Positions 17,798-28,000 of a DNA stretch of 44,935 bases are shown here, in pieces. This DNA comes from an uncultured Verrucomicrobia subdivision 3 bacterium (lineage in GTDB: Bacteria > Verrucomicrobiota > Verrucomicrobiia > Limisphaerales > UBA11358). The stretch lies in the NCBI GenBank assembly GCA_903888765.1, contig CAISVF010000605.1, positions 1-44,935 on the forward strand. Direction: 5' to 3'. Both the position numbers and the translations under genes were made by a program. A model generated the notes under the pieces. The model was not told the origin of the DNA, searched no databases, and saw only the letters and a list, made by a program, of their open reading frames with translations. Position 1 is the first letter of the stretch; each line of letters opens with the position of its first letter.

Positions 17798-18820
17798 ATG
17801 AAATCCGCACTGCCAATTCTGGGTTTGACGATGGGCGATCCCGCCGGCATCGGGCCGGAAATCTGCCTGAGGGCGCTGCGTGATCCGGACGTGCGGAAAC
17901 GCTGTGTGCCGGTTCTTTTTGGTGATGTGGCGGTTTTGAGGCGAGTGGGCGGCCGGAAGTTTTCGGCGCTGAGCGGACTGGTGGTGCCGGCTGAAAATTT
18001 TGCCAGACCGCAAACTATGACGGAGCGGCTGATTGTGGATTGTGCGGCGATGGATGCGAGGAAAGTCCGGCCCGGGCGCGTTTCGGCAGCGTGCGGTCGC
18101 GCGGCTTATGTGTATATTGAACAGGCAATCTACGCGGCACTCTGTGGGAAAATTGATGGCGTGGTGACCGCGCCGATCCACAAGGAATCGCTGAACCTTT
18201 CCGGGGTCAAGTTTCCCGGCCACACCGAAATTTTTACCGCCCTGACGCAGGCCAAGCGCAGTTGCATGATGCTTTACTCGGATAAGCTCACCGTCAGCAT
18301 GGTTACCACGCATATCGGTTATGCGGAGGTCCCGCAGAACCTCTCCAGCGCCCGGGTGCAGAACGTCATTGAACTCACGGCGCAGGCCATGCGACAAATC
18401 TTGCGACGCGAACCGCGCCTCGGTATCTGCGGGCTGAATCCGCACGCCGGGGAACATGGGCTGTTTGGCCGGTGCGAAGAACAAAACATCATTGTCCCGG
18501 CAGTAAAATGGGCGCGCCGCCGCGGGATCACGGTGACCGGCCCGCTCGTGCCCGACGCGGCGTTTACCGCGAACGTCCGGAAAAATTACGATGCCCTGGT
18601 CACGCTTTACCATGACCAGGGGCATATTCCCTTTAAAATGCTGGCGTTTGACACCGGCGTGAATCTTACCCTGGGCCTGCCGATCATTCGCACCTCGGTG
18701 GATCACGGCACGGCTTTCGACATCGCGTGGCAGGGCCGGGCGGATGCCGCCAGCTTGTGCTCGGCCATTAAAGTGGCCGCCGAACTGGCGGTCGGAAAAA
18801 GAATGGGACTGGCCGCATGA
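17798..18820 (+). CDS. pdxA2: PdxA-family dehydrogenase; context (adjacent DUF1537 kinase) suggests PdxA2
   Basis: LGLTMGDPAGIGPEICLRAL, APIHKESLNLSGVKFPGHTEIF, LYHDQGHIPFKMLAFDTGVNLTLGLPIIRTSVDHGTAFDIA. Confidence 0.9.
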   Translation: MKSALPILGLTMGDPAGIGPEICLRALRDPDVRKRCVPVLFGDVAVLRRVGGRKFSALSGLVVPAENFARPQTMTERLIVDCAAMDARKVRPGRVSAACGRAAYVYIEQAIYAALCGKIDGVVTAPIHKESLNLSGVKFPGHTEIFTALTQAKRSCMMLYSDKLTVSMVTTHIGYAEVPQNLSSARVQNVIELTAQAMRQILRREPRLGICGLNPHAGEHGLFGRCEEQNIIVPAVKWARRRGITVTGPLVPDAAFTANVRKNYDALVTLYHDQGHIPFKMLAFDTGVNLTLGLPIIRTSVDHGTAFDIAWQGRADAASLCSAIKVAAELAVGKRMGLAA

Positions 18821-19968
18821 TTGGTGTGATCGCAGATGATTTAACCGGAGCAGCGGAATTGGGGGCTGGCGGTTTGCGGTATGGATTGCGGGCGGAGATT
18901 GTCCGCAACGGGGAACCGGGAGGCACGGCCGACCTGGTCTGCGTGGACACAGATTCCCGTTCCTGCAAGCCGGCGGAGGCGGCCAGGCGGGCGGCGGCCG
19001 CGGCGAAAATGTTGCAGCGGGCCGGGGCCACGTGGATTTACAAGAAGGTGGATTCTGTGCTGCGCGGCAATGTGACGGCGGAGGTGGAAGCGGTGATGCA
19101 GCAGTTGCAGTTCAACCGGGCGCTGCTGCTGCCGGCGAATCCAACGCTGGGGCGCGTCATTCGCTCGGGCGAGTATTTTATCCACGGCCAGCCGATTCAC
19201 CGGACCGAATTTGCCAAGGATCCGGAATATCCTCGCCGATCTTCGCAAGTGATGCGGCTGCTGGATGCCCCGCAGCATTTTTTAATGCGGCTGGCCAATG
19301 GCGAATTGCGGGTACCGGATAACACCTTGCTGATCGGGCAGGCAGATTCAGCGGAGCGCGTTCACGAATGGGCCCGGATTTGCGGCACTGCATTGTTACC
19401 CGTGGGCGGCTCGGAATTCTTTGGTGCGCTGCTGGCGACCACTCGGGCGGGGTCGGCTCCGCTGGAAGCGGAGGACATTGATTTTATGGCGGGCAAACAA
19501 TTATTTGTCTGCGGCACCGCCAGCCCACAGGCGCAACTTTTGATAAAAAAAACGCGCGCCGCCGGCACTCCGGTTTTTACCCTGCCCCGCAACCTGATGT
19601 GGGATGGCAAGTTTTCTGCCGGGGCGCAGCTGGTGATTGCCCAGCGGGTCGTGGCGGCGTTTGCGGAATCACGCCGGGTACTGCTAGCGGTTGGTCTGCC
19701 GCCGGTAGCGGAAACGGCGGTCGCACGGTGCCTGGCCGACAACCTGGTAGATATTGCAGAACTGGTTCTGCGTTCGGGATCAGTAAAAAATATTTTTGCC
19801 GAGGGCGGGGCGACGGCGGCGGAATTGGTCCGCCGCATGAACTGGCCGCGTCTGGAAGTGCGGCGTGAATGGGCCCCGGGCGTGGCGACGCTGGCCGTCG
19901 TGGGGGAATCCGCCCTCTGGCTGACCATCAAGCCAGGTTCCTATTCCTGGCCAAGTCAGTGGACATAG
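18817..19968 (+). CDS. Four-carbon acid sugar kinase family (DUF1537; DtnK/OtnK-like)
   Basis: MIGVIADDLTGAAELGAGGLRYGLRAEIV, VDTDSRSCKP, WIYKKVDSVLRGNVTAEVEAVM, FAEGGATAAELVRRM, GESALWLTIKPGSYS. 4-bp overlap with pdxA2. Confidence 0.9.
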   Translation: MIGVIADDLTGAAELGAGGLRYGLRAEIVRNGEPGGTADLVCVDTDSRSCKPAEAARRAAAAAKMLQRAGATWIYKKVDSVLRGNVTAEVEAVMQQLQFNRALLLPANPTLGRVIRSGEYFIHGQPIHRTEFAKDPEYPRRSSQVMRLLDAPQHFLMRLANGELRVPDNTLLIGQADSAERVHEWARICGTALLPVGGSEFFGALLATTRAGSAPLEAEDIDFMAGKQLFVCGTASPQAQLLIKKTRAAGTPVFTLPRNLMWDGKFSAGAQLVIAQRVVAAFAESRRVLLAVGLPPVAETAVARCLADNLVDIAELVLRSGSVKNIFAEGGATAAELVRRMNWPRLEVRREWAPGVATLAVVGESALWLTIKPGSYSWPSQWT

Positions 19969-19994
19969 GAAGCAAGTTGAGGTAATAAAAGGCC

Positions 19995-20846
19995 ATGTCC
20001 CAGTCTGCTGTTCGCCCGGAAAAACTGACCTTTGTGGATCCGTCGCCCGTTGCGCGGCGGCTTTTGTGGCATCTGTTTTCGATCGGCTCGCGCCGCGTGG
20101 AGCAGGCGGACCGTCACGAGCGGTTTGAGAAGCCCGGGGCGCATCTTTTCTGGGTGCAGAATGGCGAGGGGGAGTTGGAATACAAGTCGCGGCGTTTTCG
20201 CCTGTATCGCGGCAGCGAGGTTTGGCTGCTGGACATGAATACCCCGCGCACGTATATACCGCTGCCCGGGCGGCATCTTACCATTGCCGGGTTTCGTTTC
20301 GGGGGGCCAGGGTTGGAGTTCTGGCATGAAGAAATCCGGGATGATGAAAATGCCGAATTTACTTTGGATGATCTGCGATTTGCCATTCGCACCCAGAGTG
20401 AATTGTTGCGCCTGGTGCGCCGCAAGCCGGTCGGCTGGGAGTGGCAGGTGCATCTGGCGATCACGCACTTGCTGGGCAAGCTGTTGGTGTCCCGCGAGTT
20501 GCTGACCTCGCCGCAGGCGGAATTACCACCGCCGGTGGTCCGGGTGATGAATGCGGTTTCCGCTAATCCGGCGCGTGATTGGAAGGCAAAGGAACTCGCG
20601 ACATTTGCCAAAATCAGTTATTCCGGATTGCGTGCGCTGTTTCATTCGTCAGGGCAGGGGACGATCCACCAGCATATTCAGCGCGCGCGTTTGGATCAGG
20701 CTCGACTACTGCTTGCGGATAAAAGGTTGTCAATCAAGGATGTGGCCGGGCAATTGAATTTTTCCAGCGAATTTTATTTCAGCCATTTTTTCCGGCACCA
20801 TACCGGGATGACCCCTACTGAATTCCGGCAGCATCTGAAAGGGTAA
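19995..20846 (+). CDS. AraC-family transcriptional regulator
   Basis: N-terminal cupin-like sensor. C-terminal HTH: LATFAKISYSGLRALFHSSGQGTIHQHIQRARLDQARLLLADKRLSIKDVAGQLNFSSEFYFSHFFRHHTGMTPTEFRQH. Confidence 0.94.
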   Translation: MSQSAVRPEKLTFVDPSPVARRLLWHLFSIGSRRVEQADRHERFEKPGAHLFWVQNGEGELEYKSRRFRLYRGSEVWLLDMNTPRTYIPLPGRHLTIAGFRFGGPGLEFWHEEIRDDENAEFTLDDLRFAIRTQSELLRLVRRKPVGWEWQVHLAITHLLGKLLVSRELLTSPQAELPPPVVRVMNAVSANPARDWKAKELATFAKISYSGLRALFHSSGQGTIHQHIQRARLDQARLLLADKRLSIKDVAGQLNFSSEFYFSHFFRHHTGMTPTEFRQHLKG

Positions 20847-20927
20847 AGTGACAGGGAACCTCGAGGTAACCAGGTGGTTGAATTGTCCCGGGTTCAAAAC
20901 CTGAATGGCGGCAGTGCGGTTTTCCCG

Positions 20928-22067
20928 CTACTGCGGGGCCGCTGTTCTCAAATCTTGGGAGGTCGCCAGGGCGATGACGCGGCCCCGGCTGCCTACGGCG
21001 CAGTAAAAATGATAGACGACCCCGTGCCATTTCAGCACCCATGGCTTGTGGGCATAAGTCTGGTCAAATGCCTCGGATGGGTCTAGCAGGTGCGGTCCCT
21101 CCCACTTCGTCCAGTGAACCAGATCGTAGGAGGCGGCAAAGGTGTCAAAAGCTCTGGGCTGCCAGCCGGCGCCGAAATAAAACATCACCCAAACGTTACC
21201 AATTTTGACAATTTGCGGGTCACCGCTGATGCCATTCTTTTTAACCTCCCCATTGACGATCACGGATTGGGTGCCATAGCGGTTCCAGTTTATCAGATCT
21301 CGGGAAACTGCCATGCCGATCTGTTCAAAACCATTTTTATATTTTCCGTTGTAAAACATTACAAAAGGCCAGCCGAGAGACTGGCTCTGGTCGTGGATGA
21401 TCTGGCTTTTGTACAGCGTCTTGGTTTCAAAATCGCGTGCATCCGGCTCTTTCGGGCTCAATACGGGATTTTGGTGAATGCGGTTCCATTCCCTGACTTT
21501 TGCCGGATTGGGAGTCCACGCCATGCCGATTGATAGAGGATCGGTTTCGTAACCTTGCCGCGCGCCTCCGATATAGGAAAGCCAGAATTTGCCGTCCTGT
21601 TTTTCGAGTTCATGCGTGCCTTCCCAGTGATAATCTGCCAAGGCAATGCCGCCATCCGCCTGCCACGCATCCCAAGCATTGGTGTCGGCGAAGGATAAAA
21701 TTTTTCCGAGGCGTTGCCAGTGCAACAAATCATCACTGCGGGCGAGAAATGTCTGGTAGCCGACTTTATTGGTGATGGCGACAAACATCATGAACCAGTG
21801 TCCACCGCTCCGGAAAATGCTGGGGCAGTCCACCAGTTCATTCGGGCTCCCGCCGAGGAGAACCGGGCCATATTTAAACGGTGTTTTTACTTCCTCATAG
21901 ATCCTTTGCAGAGTGTTCGTTTCCACCTGGCGACCCGGCGGAAGAGCCGGGATTACGGACCGGCGGGAATCGTGTGGGACTGAAGATGATTGCGCACCCA
22001 GCGGTAGGAGCGGGTTTAGCCAGATCGTCATGGCCACGGCGCAGAGCAGGCACTGGTTCTTTAACAT
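20928..22067 (-). CDS. Secreted five-bladed beta-propeller glycosidase-like protein (GH43/GH32/GH130 superfamily type)
   Basis: Signal peptide. Blade motifs LARSDDLLHWQRLGKI, AVSRDLINWNRYG, ASYDLVHWTKWEGPHLL; VDCPSIFRSGGHWFMMFVA. Confidence 0.75.
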   Translation of the reverse strand: MLKNQCLLCAVAMTIWLNPLLPLGAQSSSVPHDSRRSVIPALPPGRQVETNTLQRIYEEVKTPFKYGPVLLGGSPNELVDCPSIFRSGGHWFMMFVAITNKVGYQTFLARSDDLLHWQRLGKILSFADTNAWDAWQADGGIALADYHWEGTHELEKQDGKFWLSYIGGARQGYETDPLSIGMAWTPNPAKVREWNRIHQNPVLSPKEPDARDFETKTLYKSQIIHDQSQSLGWPFVMFYNGKYKNGFEQIGMAVSRDLINWNRYGTQSVIVNGEVKKNGISGDPQIVKIGNVWVMFYFGAGWQPRAFDTFAASYDLVHWTKWEGPHLLDPSEAFDQTYAHKPWVLKWHGVVYHFYCAVGSRGRVIALATSQDLRTAAPQ

Positions 22068-22076
22068 AATCCTATT

Positions 22077-23945
22077 TCATTTCATCCGGTTTTCTCTTGC
22101 CGCCTCCGGCAGGTCGCGAAATGCTGGTTCCAAGCCGGCGGCATTTTTTATTTTACTGGAAACCTGTGGGCCATTGTTTTTCCACAGGTTGGTCGGTCCA
22201 TTGGCATTTTTCATGAATTTTTCTGCCGGGCACCAGTTGTCGCGAACCGTGATGCCGGTCGAGCCTTCATCCAGGTAAAGATAGAACCAATGGTCGGCAT
22301 CGGGCACCAGTAGCCCGGGTTTGATTTCGGAGAGGCGATTCTCGGCGATCAGAGTGCCCGGTTGCGCCGATAAGGTGTAAATGGCCCCGAGATCACCCAG
22401 CTTTTGCCCGATATCATGAACGTAATTGGCGAAAATTAAATTGTTCCGCGAAGCGTTCGTTTTCTTGGTCCAGCCCCAGCCGACGCTGATGCCGGTGTAA
22501 GGGAGCTGCGCCACTTCATTGTGTTCCACTTTGATCCGGCGGCAGTAACCGGCTGCGATGCCTACGCTTCCCCAATCCTCAGTGCCGCAGTCCGTGATAA
22601 GGTTGTTGGCAATGCGGATGTTCTGGCAAATGTCCCGCTCGCTGGCGGGATTCCATGGCAGATGCGTCTCAATATTCGTCTCAGAAAAGTGGCCGAGTTG
22701 GATGCCGTTGCCTCCGATGTCACGGAAACGGCAGCCTTCAATCAGCCCATCCTGAGTGCCGTCTGCAAATTCCAAGCCGGCAGAAGCCAACGCTGCAAAA
22801 GTGCAGCGCTCAAAGGTAACCTGATGCACATTTTGCACCGATACGGCTGCCGGAGGACGTCCGACCCAGCCGAGATTATCAAGGCCCGCATGGTAAGGCG
22901 TCCCTTTGGGAGAAAGCTTTCGGGCATCCAGCAAATACATGCCGGCTTGTAAGGGTACATGCCCGAAATTCTCCGGACGCAGCCAGGTGGTGTGCTTAAA
23001 GGTAATGCCCTTAAAATGCAAATGACTGACGGGATGCTCGGGGGTGCCTTCAACTTTTAAGAGTGTTTCCAAAAGCGGGGCGAATACTTCAGCCGTGGTC
23101 AGGTTTTCGCCATTTCTTGGCCAATAATAAATCTTTCCAGTCGTCCAGTCTGCCAGCCATTCGCCGGGGGAATCGAGAAATTCAATGGCGTTGGCAAGGA
23201 AAAATGGGGCGCGATATTTTGAGGTCATGATGACTGGCGGCCAGGGGTGAGTGAATTCAATTTGGCTTTCCGGCTGCTCAAAGGTGACGAGTGTTTCGGC
23301 ACCGGTCTTGCGTAACGAATGGACGCGCAGAATGGCCAATTCCCAGACTTGATCGATGATCATTTCTAAATGGGCTGGATTTAATAAACCCGCTAGTGCG
23401 GCCGTGGGGATGGTGGCTGCCTGTATTGTTTTGTCCCAGGTCATCAATCGAGGCAGGGTTTCATCGTTCGGCTGGCGGGCACGAATCGCTTTATGATCGT
23501 TTACCCACAATTGGCGGAATTTTAAGAATTCCCCTCCGGCTTTTGGCAGGTCGGCATACCATATTTTCCCTTGGGCGATAGGAGGGAGTCCGGCGAGCGG
23601 ATAATTGAGTTTGTTCCAAACGCCAATGGCCACACCTCCGCTGAAAACCGGATGTTCCCCCGGTGCCGCTTCAATGGTCAGGGCCGGCATCGGGTGGTGA
23701 AAACTGATGAGGTTTGTCAGGGCGTAAATGCCATTTCGAAAAATGATCCGGACTGGTGCCGGGCCGGATATTCTTTCCAGCGCGCCACTGAGGGTGGCCA
23801 GCGGCTGGGTCAAGGTGCCAGCCTGGTCGTCGCGGCCATCGGTTGCCACCCAAAGCACGGGTGATTTGGCGGCGGTCAGCGGCATTGGGCACAGCCACAA
23901 TGTGCACGCCAGGGAGGGCAAAAGGCAAAGGATGGTCTTCATCAA
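22077..23945 (-). CDS. Secreted right-handed parallel beta-helix protein, probable glycan hydrolase or lyase
   Basis: Signal peptide. VATDGRDDQAGTLTQPLATLSGALERI..VRIIFRNGIYAL; helix repeats VTFERCTFAALASAGLEFADGTQDGLIEGCRFRDIGGNGIQLG, GTLIAENRLSEI. Confidence 0.82.
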   Translation of the reverse strand: MMKTILCLLPSLACTLWLCPMPLTAAKSPVLWVATDGRDDQAGTLTQPLATLSGALERISGPAPVRIIFRNGIYALTNLISFHHPMPALTIEAAPGEHPVFSGGVAIGVWNKLNYPLAGLPPIAQGKIWYADLPKAGGEFLKFRQLWVNDHKAIRARQPNDETLPRLMTWDKTIQAATIPTAALAGLLNPAHLEMIIDQVWELAILRVHSLRKTGAETLVTFEQPESQIEFTHPWPPVIMTSKYRAPFFLANAIEFLDSPGEWLADWTTGKIYYWPRNGENLTTAEVFAPLLETLLKVEGTPEHPVSHLHFKGITFKHTTWLRPENFGHVPLQAGMYLLDARKLSPKGTPYHAGLDNLGWVGRPPAAVSVQNVHQVTFERCTFAALASAGLEFADGTQDGLIEGCRFRDIGGNGIQLGHFSETNIETHLPWNPASERDICQNIRIANNLITDCGTEDWGSVGIAAGYCRRIKVEHNEVAQLPYTGISVGWGWTKKTNASRNNLIFANYVHDIGQKLGDLGAIYTLSAQPGTLIAENRLSEIKPGLLVPDADHWFYLYLDEGSTGITVRDNWCPAEKFMKNANGPTNLWKNNGPQVSSKIKNAAGLEPAFRDLPEAARENRMK

Positions 23946-24087
23946 AAAGTCTGGCGCCTATTTTGGACACTGGCTGGCAGTTGTAAATACCGGTCTCACC
24001 TGTGGCAATATTCGCAAACATAATGTCTGTTTTAGTATTATCAAATTTCGCCATCCGTGATATTTTAACACCATACCAATTAATCAC

Positions 24088-24951
24088 ATGCGCTCGCCAT
24101 TTAACACGACGTTTCATTCGGCTTTCCGGGTTGGCCGTTCTTCAACCGGTTGCCTGGGTTTGCGCCGCGGCTTTACTTTGATTGAACTGCTGGTGGTCAT
24201 AGCCATCATTGCGATCCTGGCCGCCATGTTGCTTCCCGCTTTGGCGGCAGCTAAGAAAAAGGCGCAAGGTGTATATTGCTTGAATAATACCAAGCAGTTA
24301 AATTTGGGGTATATAATGTATTATGGCGATAATGAGGACAAGCTGGTTAAGAATAACGGGTGGGTGGATACAGATAACGGAATGGATTGGGGAGTGGCAG
24401 ATGCTAATACAAATTCCAGTGTCCTCGTTGGATCAAATTCCTTGTTTGCCCCCTACATAAAATCGGCCGGAACCTATCATTGTCCCGGAGATAATGTGCC
24501 ATCGCAAAATGGTACGCGGGTACGCAGTTATGGACTTAATTCCTCCTTGAATAACAATATTTACAGCACCACCGCAACGCTAAACGGGCGGACTTATTTC
24601 ATGGCCAAAAAGTCAAGCGAATTGAATTCTCCCGGACCGGCAAATGTTTTTGCATTTGTTGATGATAGCTGCATGTCCTTGCTGTCCGATGGCGCTTCGG
24701 TCTTTTCCTTTGATCCGGGCCTTAGTTCTGGTTCGGAATATTTTCGAGGCCTGCCTGCGTTTTACCACGGCAAAGCGGGCAACCTTTCCTTTGCTGATGG
24801 TCATTCCGATTTGCATAGGTGGGTAGATCCCAACACCTATTTGCCAGTTCAGCCCGGCAAAACCACTCAAACGCTCTATTCCAACGGCCATAAAACCGTA
24901 GGCGTCAATGCTGATTACGAATACCTGGACGACCATACACCGTATCACTGA
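24088..24951 (+). CDS. Pseudopilin-type protein (prepilin N-terminal methylation motif, H-X9-DG motif)
   Basis: [69 protein letters not shown] matches H-x9-DG. Confidence 0.93.
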   Translation: MRSPFNTTFHSAFRVGRSSTGCLGLRRGFTLIELLVVIAIIAILAAMLLPALAAAKKKAQGVYCLNNTKQLNLGYIMYYGDNEDKLVKNNGWVDTDNGMDWGVADANTNSSVLVGSNSLFAPYIKSAGTYHCPGDNVPSQNGTRVRSYGLNSSLNNNIYSTTATLNGRTYFMAKKSSELNSPGPANVFAFVDDSCMSLLSDGASVFSFDPGLSSGSEYFRGLPAFYHGKAGNLSFADGHSDLHRWVDPNTYLPVQPGKTTQTLYSNGHKTVGVNADYEYLDDHTPYH

Positions 24952-25026
24952 TCAAAATCTCCCGTGAAGCAAGCAGCTCCACAAAACGTTTACCCCTAAC
25001 ACTACAACTAACGACACATTCCCAAT

Positions 25027-28000
25027 ATGAGAACAGCTCCCAATGCAATTCCTTGCCGTGATAACCGCACAAGCCACGGCTTCCGGATTTCCGCAATATT
25101 AAAAAGTGCCCTCGCTTTATGGGTGACTTCACTGCTGCTGCCAGCCTGGTCGCAATTGGCTGTGACCATTAATCCAGCCAGCCCCAATAAGCCGCCCACC
25201 CTTAATTATTGGGCAGGAATAAAAACCACAAACGTGCTGGGAGTTGGCAGCAATTCCGTGATTTTTGCCAATCCGAATGCCACGGTAATTAATCTGGCGG
25301 TAAGCGGTCAACCTGCTGGCTTGACCACGGTGCTAAGCACCAATACCTGCACCAACACTCTTTCACTAGGCTTGAACCTTTTGGTCACTAATGTGTCTGC
25401 GGGTGTTTATCCTTTAACCTTGAATGCTTCCGGTGCCGCCAGCTATACAACTAATGTCAATTTATTCGTGGTCCCGCAATGGGTGATCACGAATAATACG
25501 GCCAACTGGAGCAGCGGCTCCAGCTGGAGTGGCGGCGCGGTGCCGACAGTCACCGATAGCGTTTATATTGAAAACCAGGGTGGCGGTTTTACCAATGTGG
25601 TGGATACCTCGCGCGCCATTCAGGATTTAATAATGCTGGGCGATAAAGATGCCAACCTTGCCGCCGGCACAGTTTGCGCCATGCAGATTCCTACGGGCGT
25701 TACCCTTTCCGTATTGGGGACTAACGGCTTTTTTGTCGGGGCAAAGGCAAATAATAACACACGCCCCTGGTATGATATAGCCGGTGCCGGCACCTTGGTG
25801 GTCAGCAATTTTGCGGCTAATTTTGCGGTGGCCAATGGTGCGTCTAGTTCGAGTACACGCGCGTTGCAATTAAACCTGACGAACCTGAACACTTTTAATG
25901 CCACGGTCAACCGGTTTGGAGTGGGTGACAGCACGTTGAATTATCAGGGTTTGCTGGGTGGCAATCTGGTCGGCTTTGGTCTGGCCAAAACCAATGTTAT
26001 CACCGCGCTCTATGCGGACAATTACGCAGGGCTTAACTTTCAAAATTCCATTCAGTATCAGGCCAATGGCGATTTGGGCAGCGGTAGCGCTAATCCGGTG
26101 TTCAATCTTGGAATTTCAAACGGGATTTATGCGGATAGCCTGGGCGTTGGCCGCACGGGAGCGCAGGGTACGAGCGCCGTGGGCCTGTCGGGCGGCGGTT
26201 CCACTTTGAAGTTCTTATCGCTCTGGTCAAATTCAGTTACACCCACGGCCTCGGCTTACTTTCGCAATACAAATGGCGGCCGGATGAGTTTACTGGCGGT
26301 GGCCGTGGATTCCGGCTCGGCGGCGGGCATAAAAAACACCAAGGGTTCGCTGGATTTGCGCGGGGGGGTAACGGATATGCTGGTGGATCAGATATGGATC
26401 GGGCGCAATCGGACTAATGAAGGTGCCCAAATCATCCAAGGGGCGTTGCTATTTGATTGGGGCAAGGTCAATGCAAATACCGTCGAGGTTGGTTACATGC
26501 AATATACCAACGCGGCTACGGTGAATGGATTTCTGGTGGTCGGCACCAATGGAACTTTGTCAGTTAATAATAATCTCGAACTGGCCCATACGCCAAGTGA
26601 TAACCTTGGATTTCCGGCGGCTTTGGCATCGTCATCCGGCCAGATCCAAATTAACAACGGTGGCACCATTCACACCAAAAAGATTACCGTGGGCCAGTTT
26701 AGCACAAACAGCGCGATCACCGTTTTAAAGGGCGGGGTGCTGGATGTGACCAACAACGTAGCCGATGCAAGCCGGATGCTGTCCTCGCTGACGTCTTCCG
26801 GCGGCGGATTGACGCTGCATATTGCCGGTCCGAATACAATTATTTATGCCAGCAACCTGACTGCCAGCGCGGCCAGCCCGATTAATATCGCCTCAGTATC
26901 CGGCATTAGTTCCTATCCGGTTACTATTTCAGTGATCAGCTATGCGTCTGCTACCACTCCGAACAATTGGGTGGGTGGTACCGGCCCGGCTGGTTTATCG
27001 GTAGGCGTGGCCAATAATAGCGCCAATAACACTATTGATCTGACCTTATCCACGGGCACGCCTAAAACGCTGATGTGGCAGGGGTATGTGGATAATACCT
27101 GGAATTCAACCACGCCAAACTGGTTGGACGTAACCACCGGATTGCATACCAATTTTTCCACACTGGACAAGGTTATTTTTGATGACTCGGCCGCCGCCGC
27201 TAATATCACCATTACAGAGGATGTGGTGCCGTCGCAAACTCCCACTGGTATTTTAATGACCAATAATCTCGCAGCGTATAATTTTACCGGTTCGGGCCGG
27301 ATCCTGGGCGGGGCCACAGTTACCAAGGGCGGAACGAATTCTTTCATGGTGGATACCTACACGGAGTTTGGTATCAATGTAAATCAGGGCGGCTTGATTA
27401 TAACCAGTTCGGGGACGATTGGATCTGCAAACATGGTTGCCGGGACCAAATTTGTGAATGGAGGCACAGTGCTGGGCGCGGTTTATTGTGCAGGACAGGC
27501 AGATAATATGGGCACAATCACCGGTTTGCTTACCGTTCAATCCGGCGGTCTGGTGACGAATTGGGCCACAGTGAACGGCGCGCTGACCGTTCAGTCGGGC
27601 GCCCTGCTTTATAATGCAGGAACATTCAATGGGATAGGCAGCGCCACAGTTGCCACCAACGCGACTCTGATCAATGCCGGGACCCTTTATGGTTCCAGCC
27701 TCACGGTAAATGGAACGCTTACCGATATTATTGCCAATAGCACCGGGTCCGGGCCCGGAAGCATCAATGTAGGAACATTGACGGTGAATGGCACGTTTAA
27801 CCCGGGAGGGAATGCGGTAGCTACCACTAAAATCACTGACTATGCGGCGGACGGTAGCACACAGTTGGGAAATCCTAACGGGCGTGTTCAGTTAAGTGCC
27901 GGTTCCCTGACCGTTCTGCAGGTTAACTCTGCGGCCTCCCAGCCATACACCAAGTTGCTTTCACAAAATCAGGGCTTTGGCCCCAGCCAGGTTTCCAAGG

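Noticed and set aside
20908-20935. Possible hairpin terminator between araC and the propeller gene (gcagtgcggttttcccgctactgc)
   Set aside because: Imperfect stem with a bulge, no T-tract, and it overlaps the stop codon of the - strand gene.
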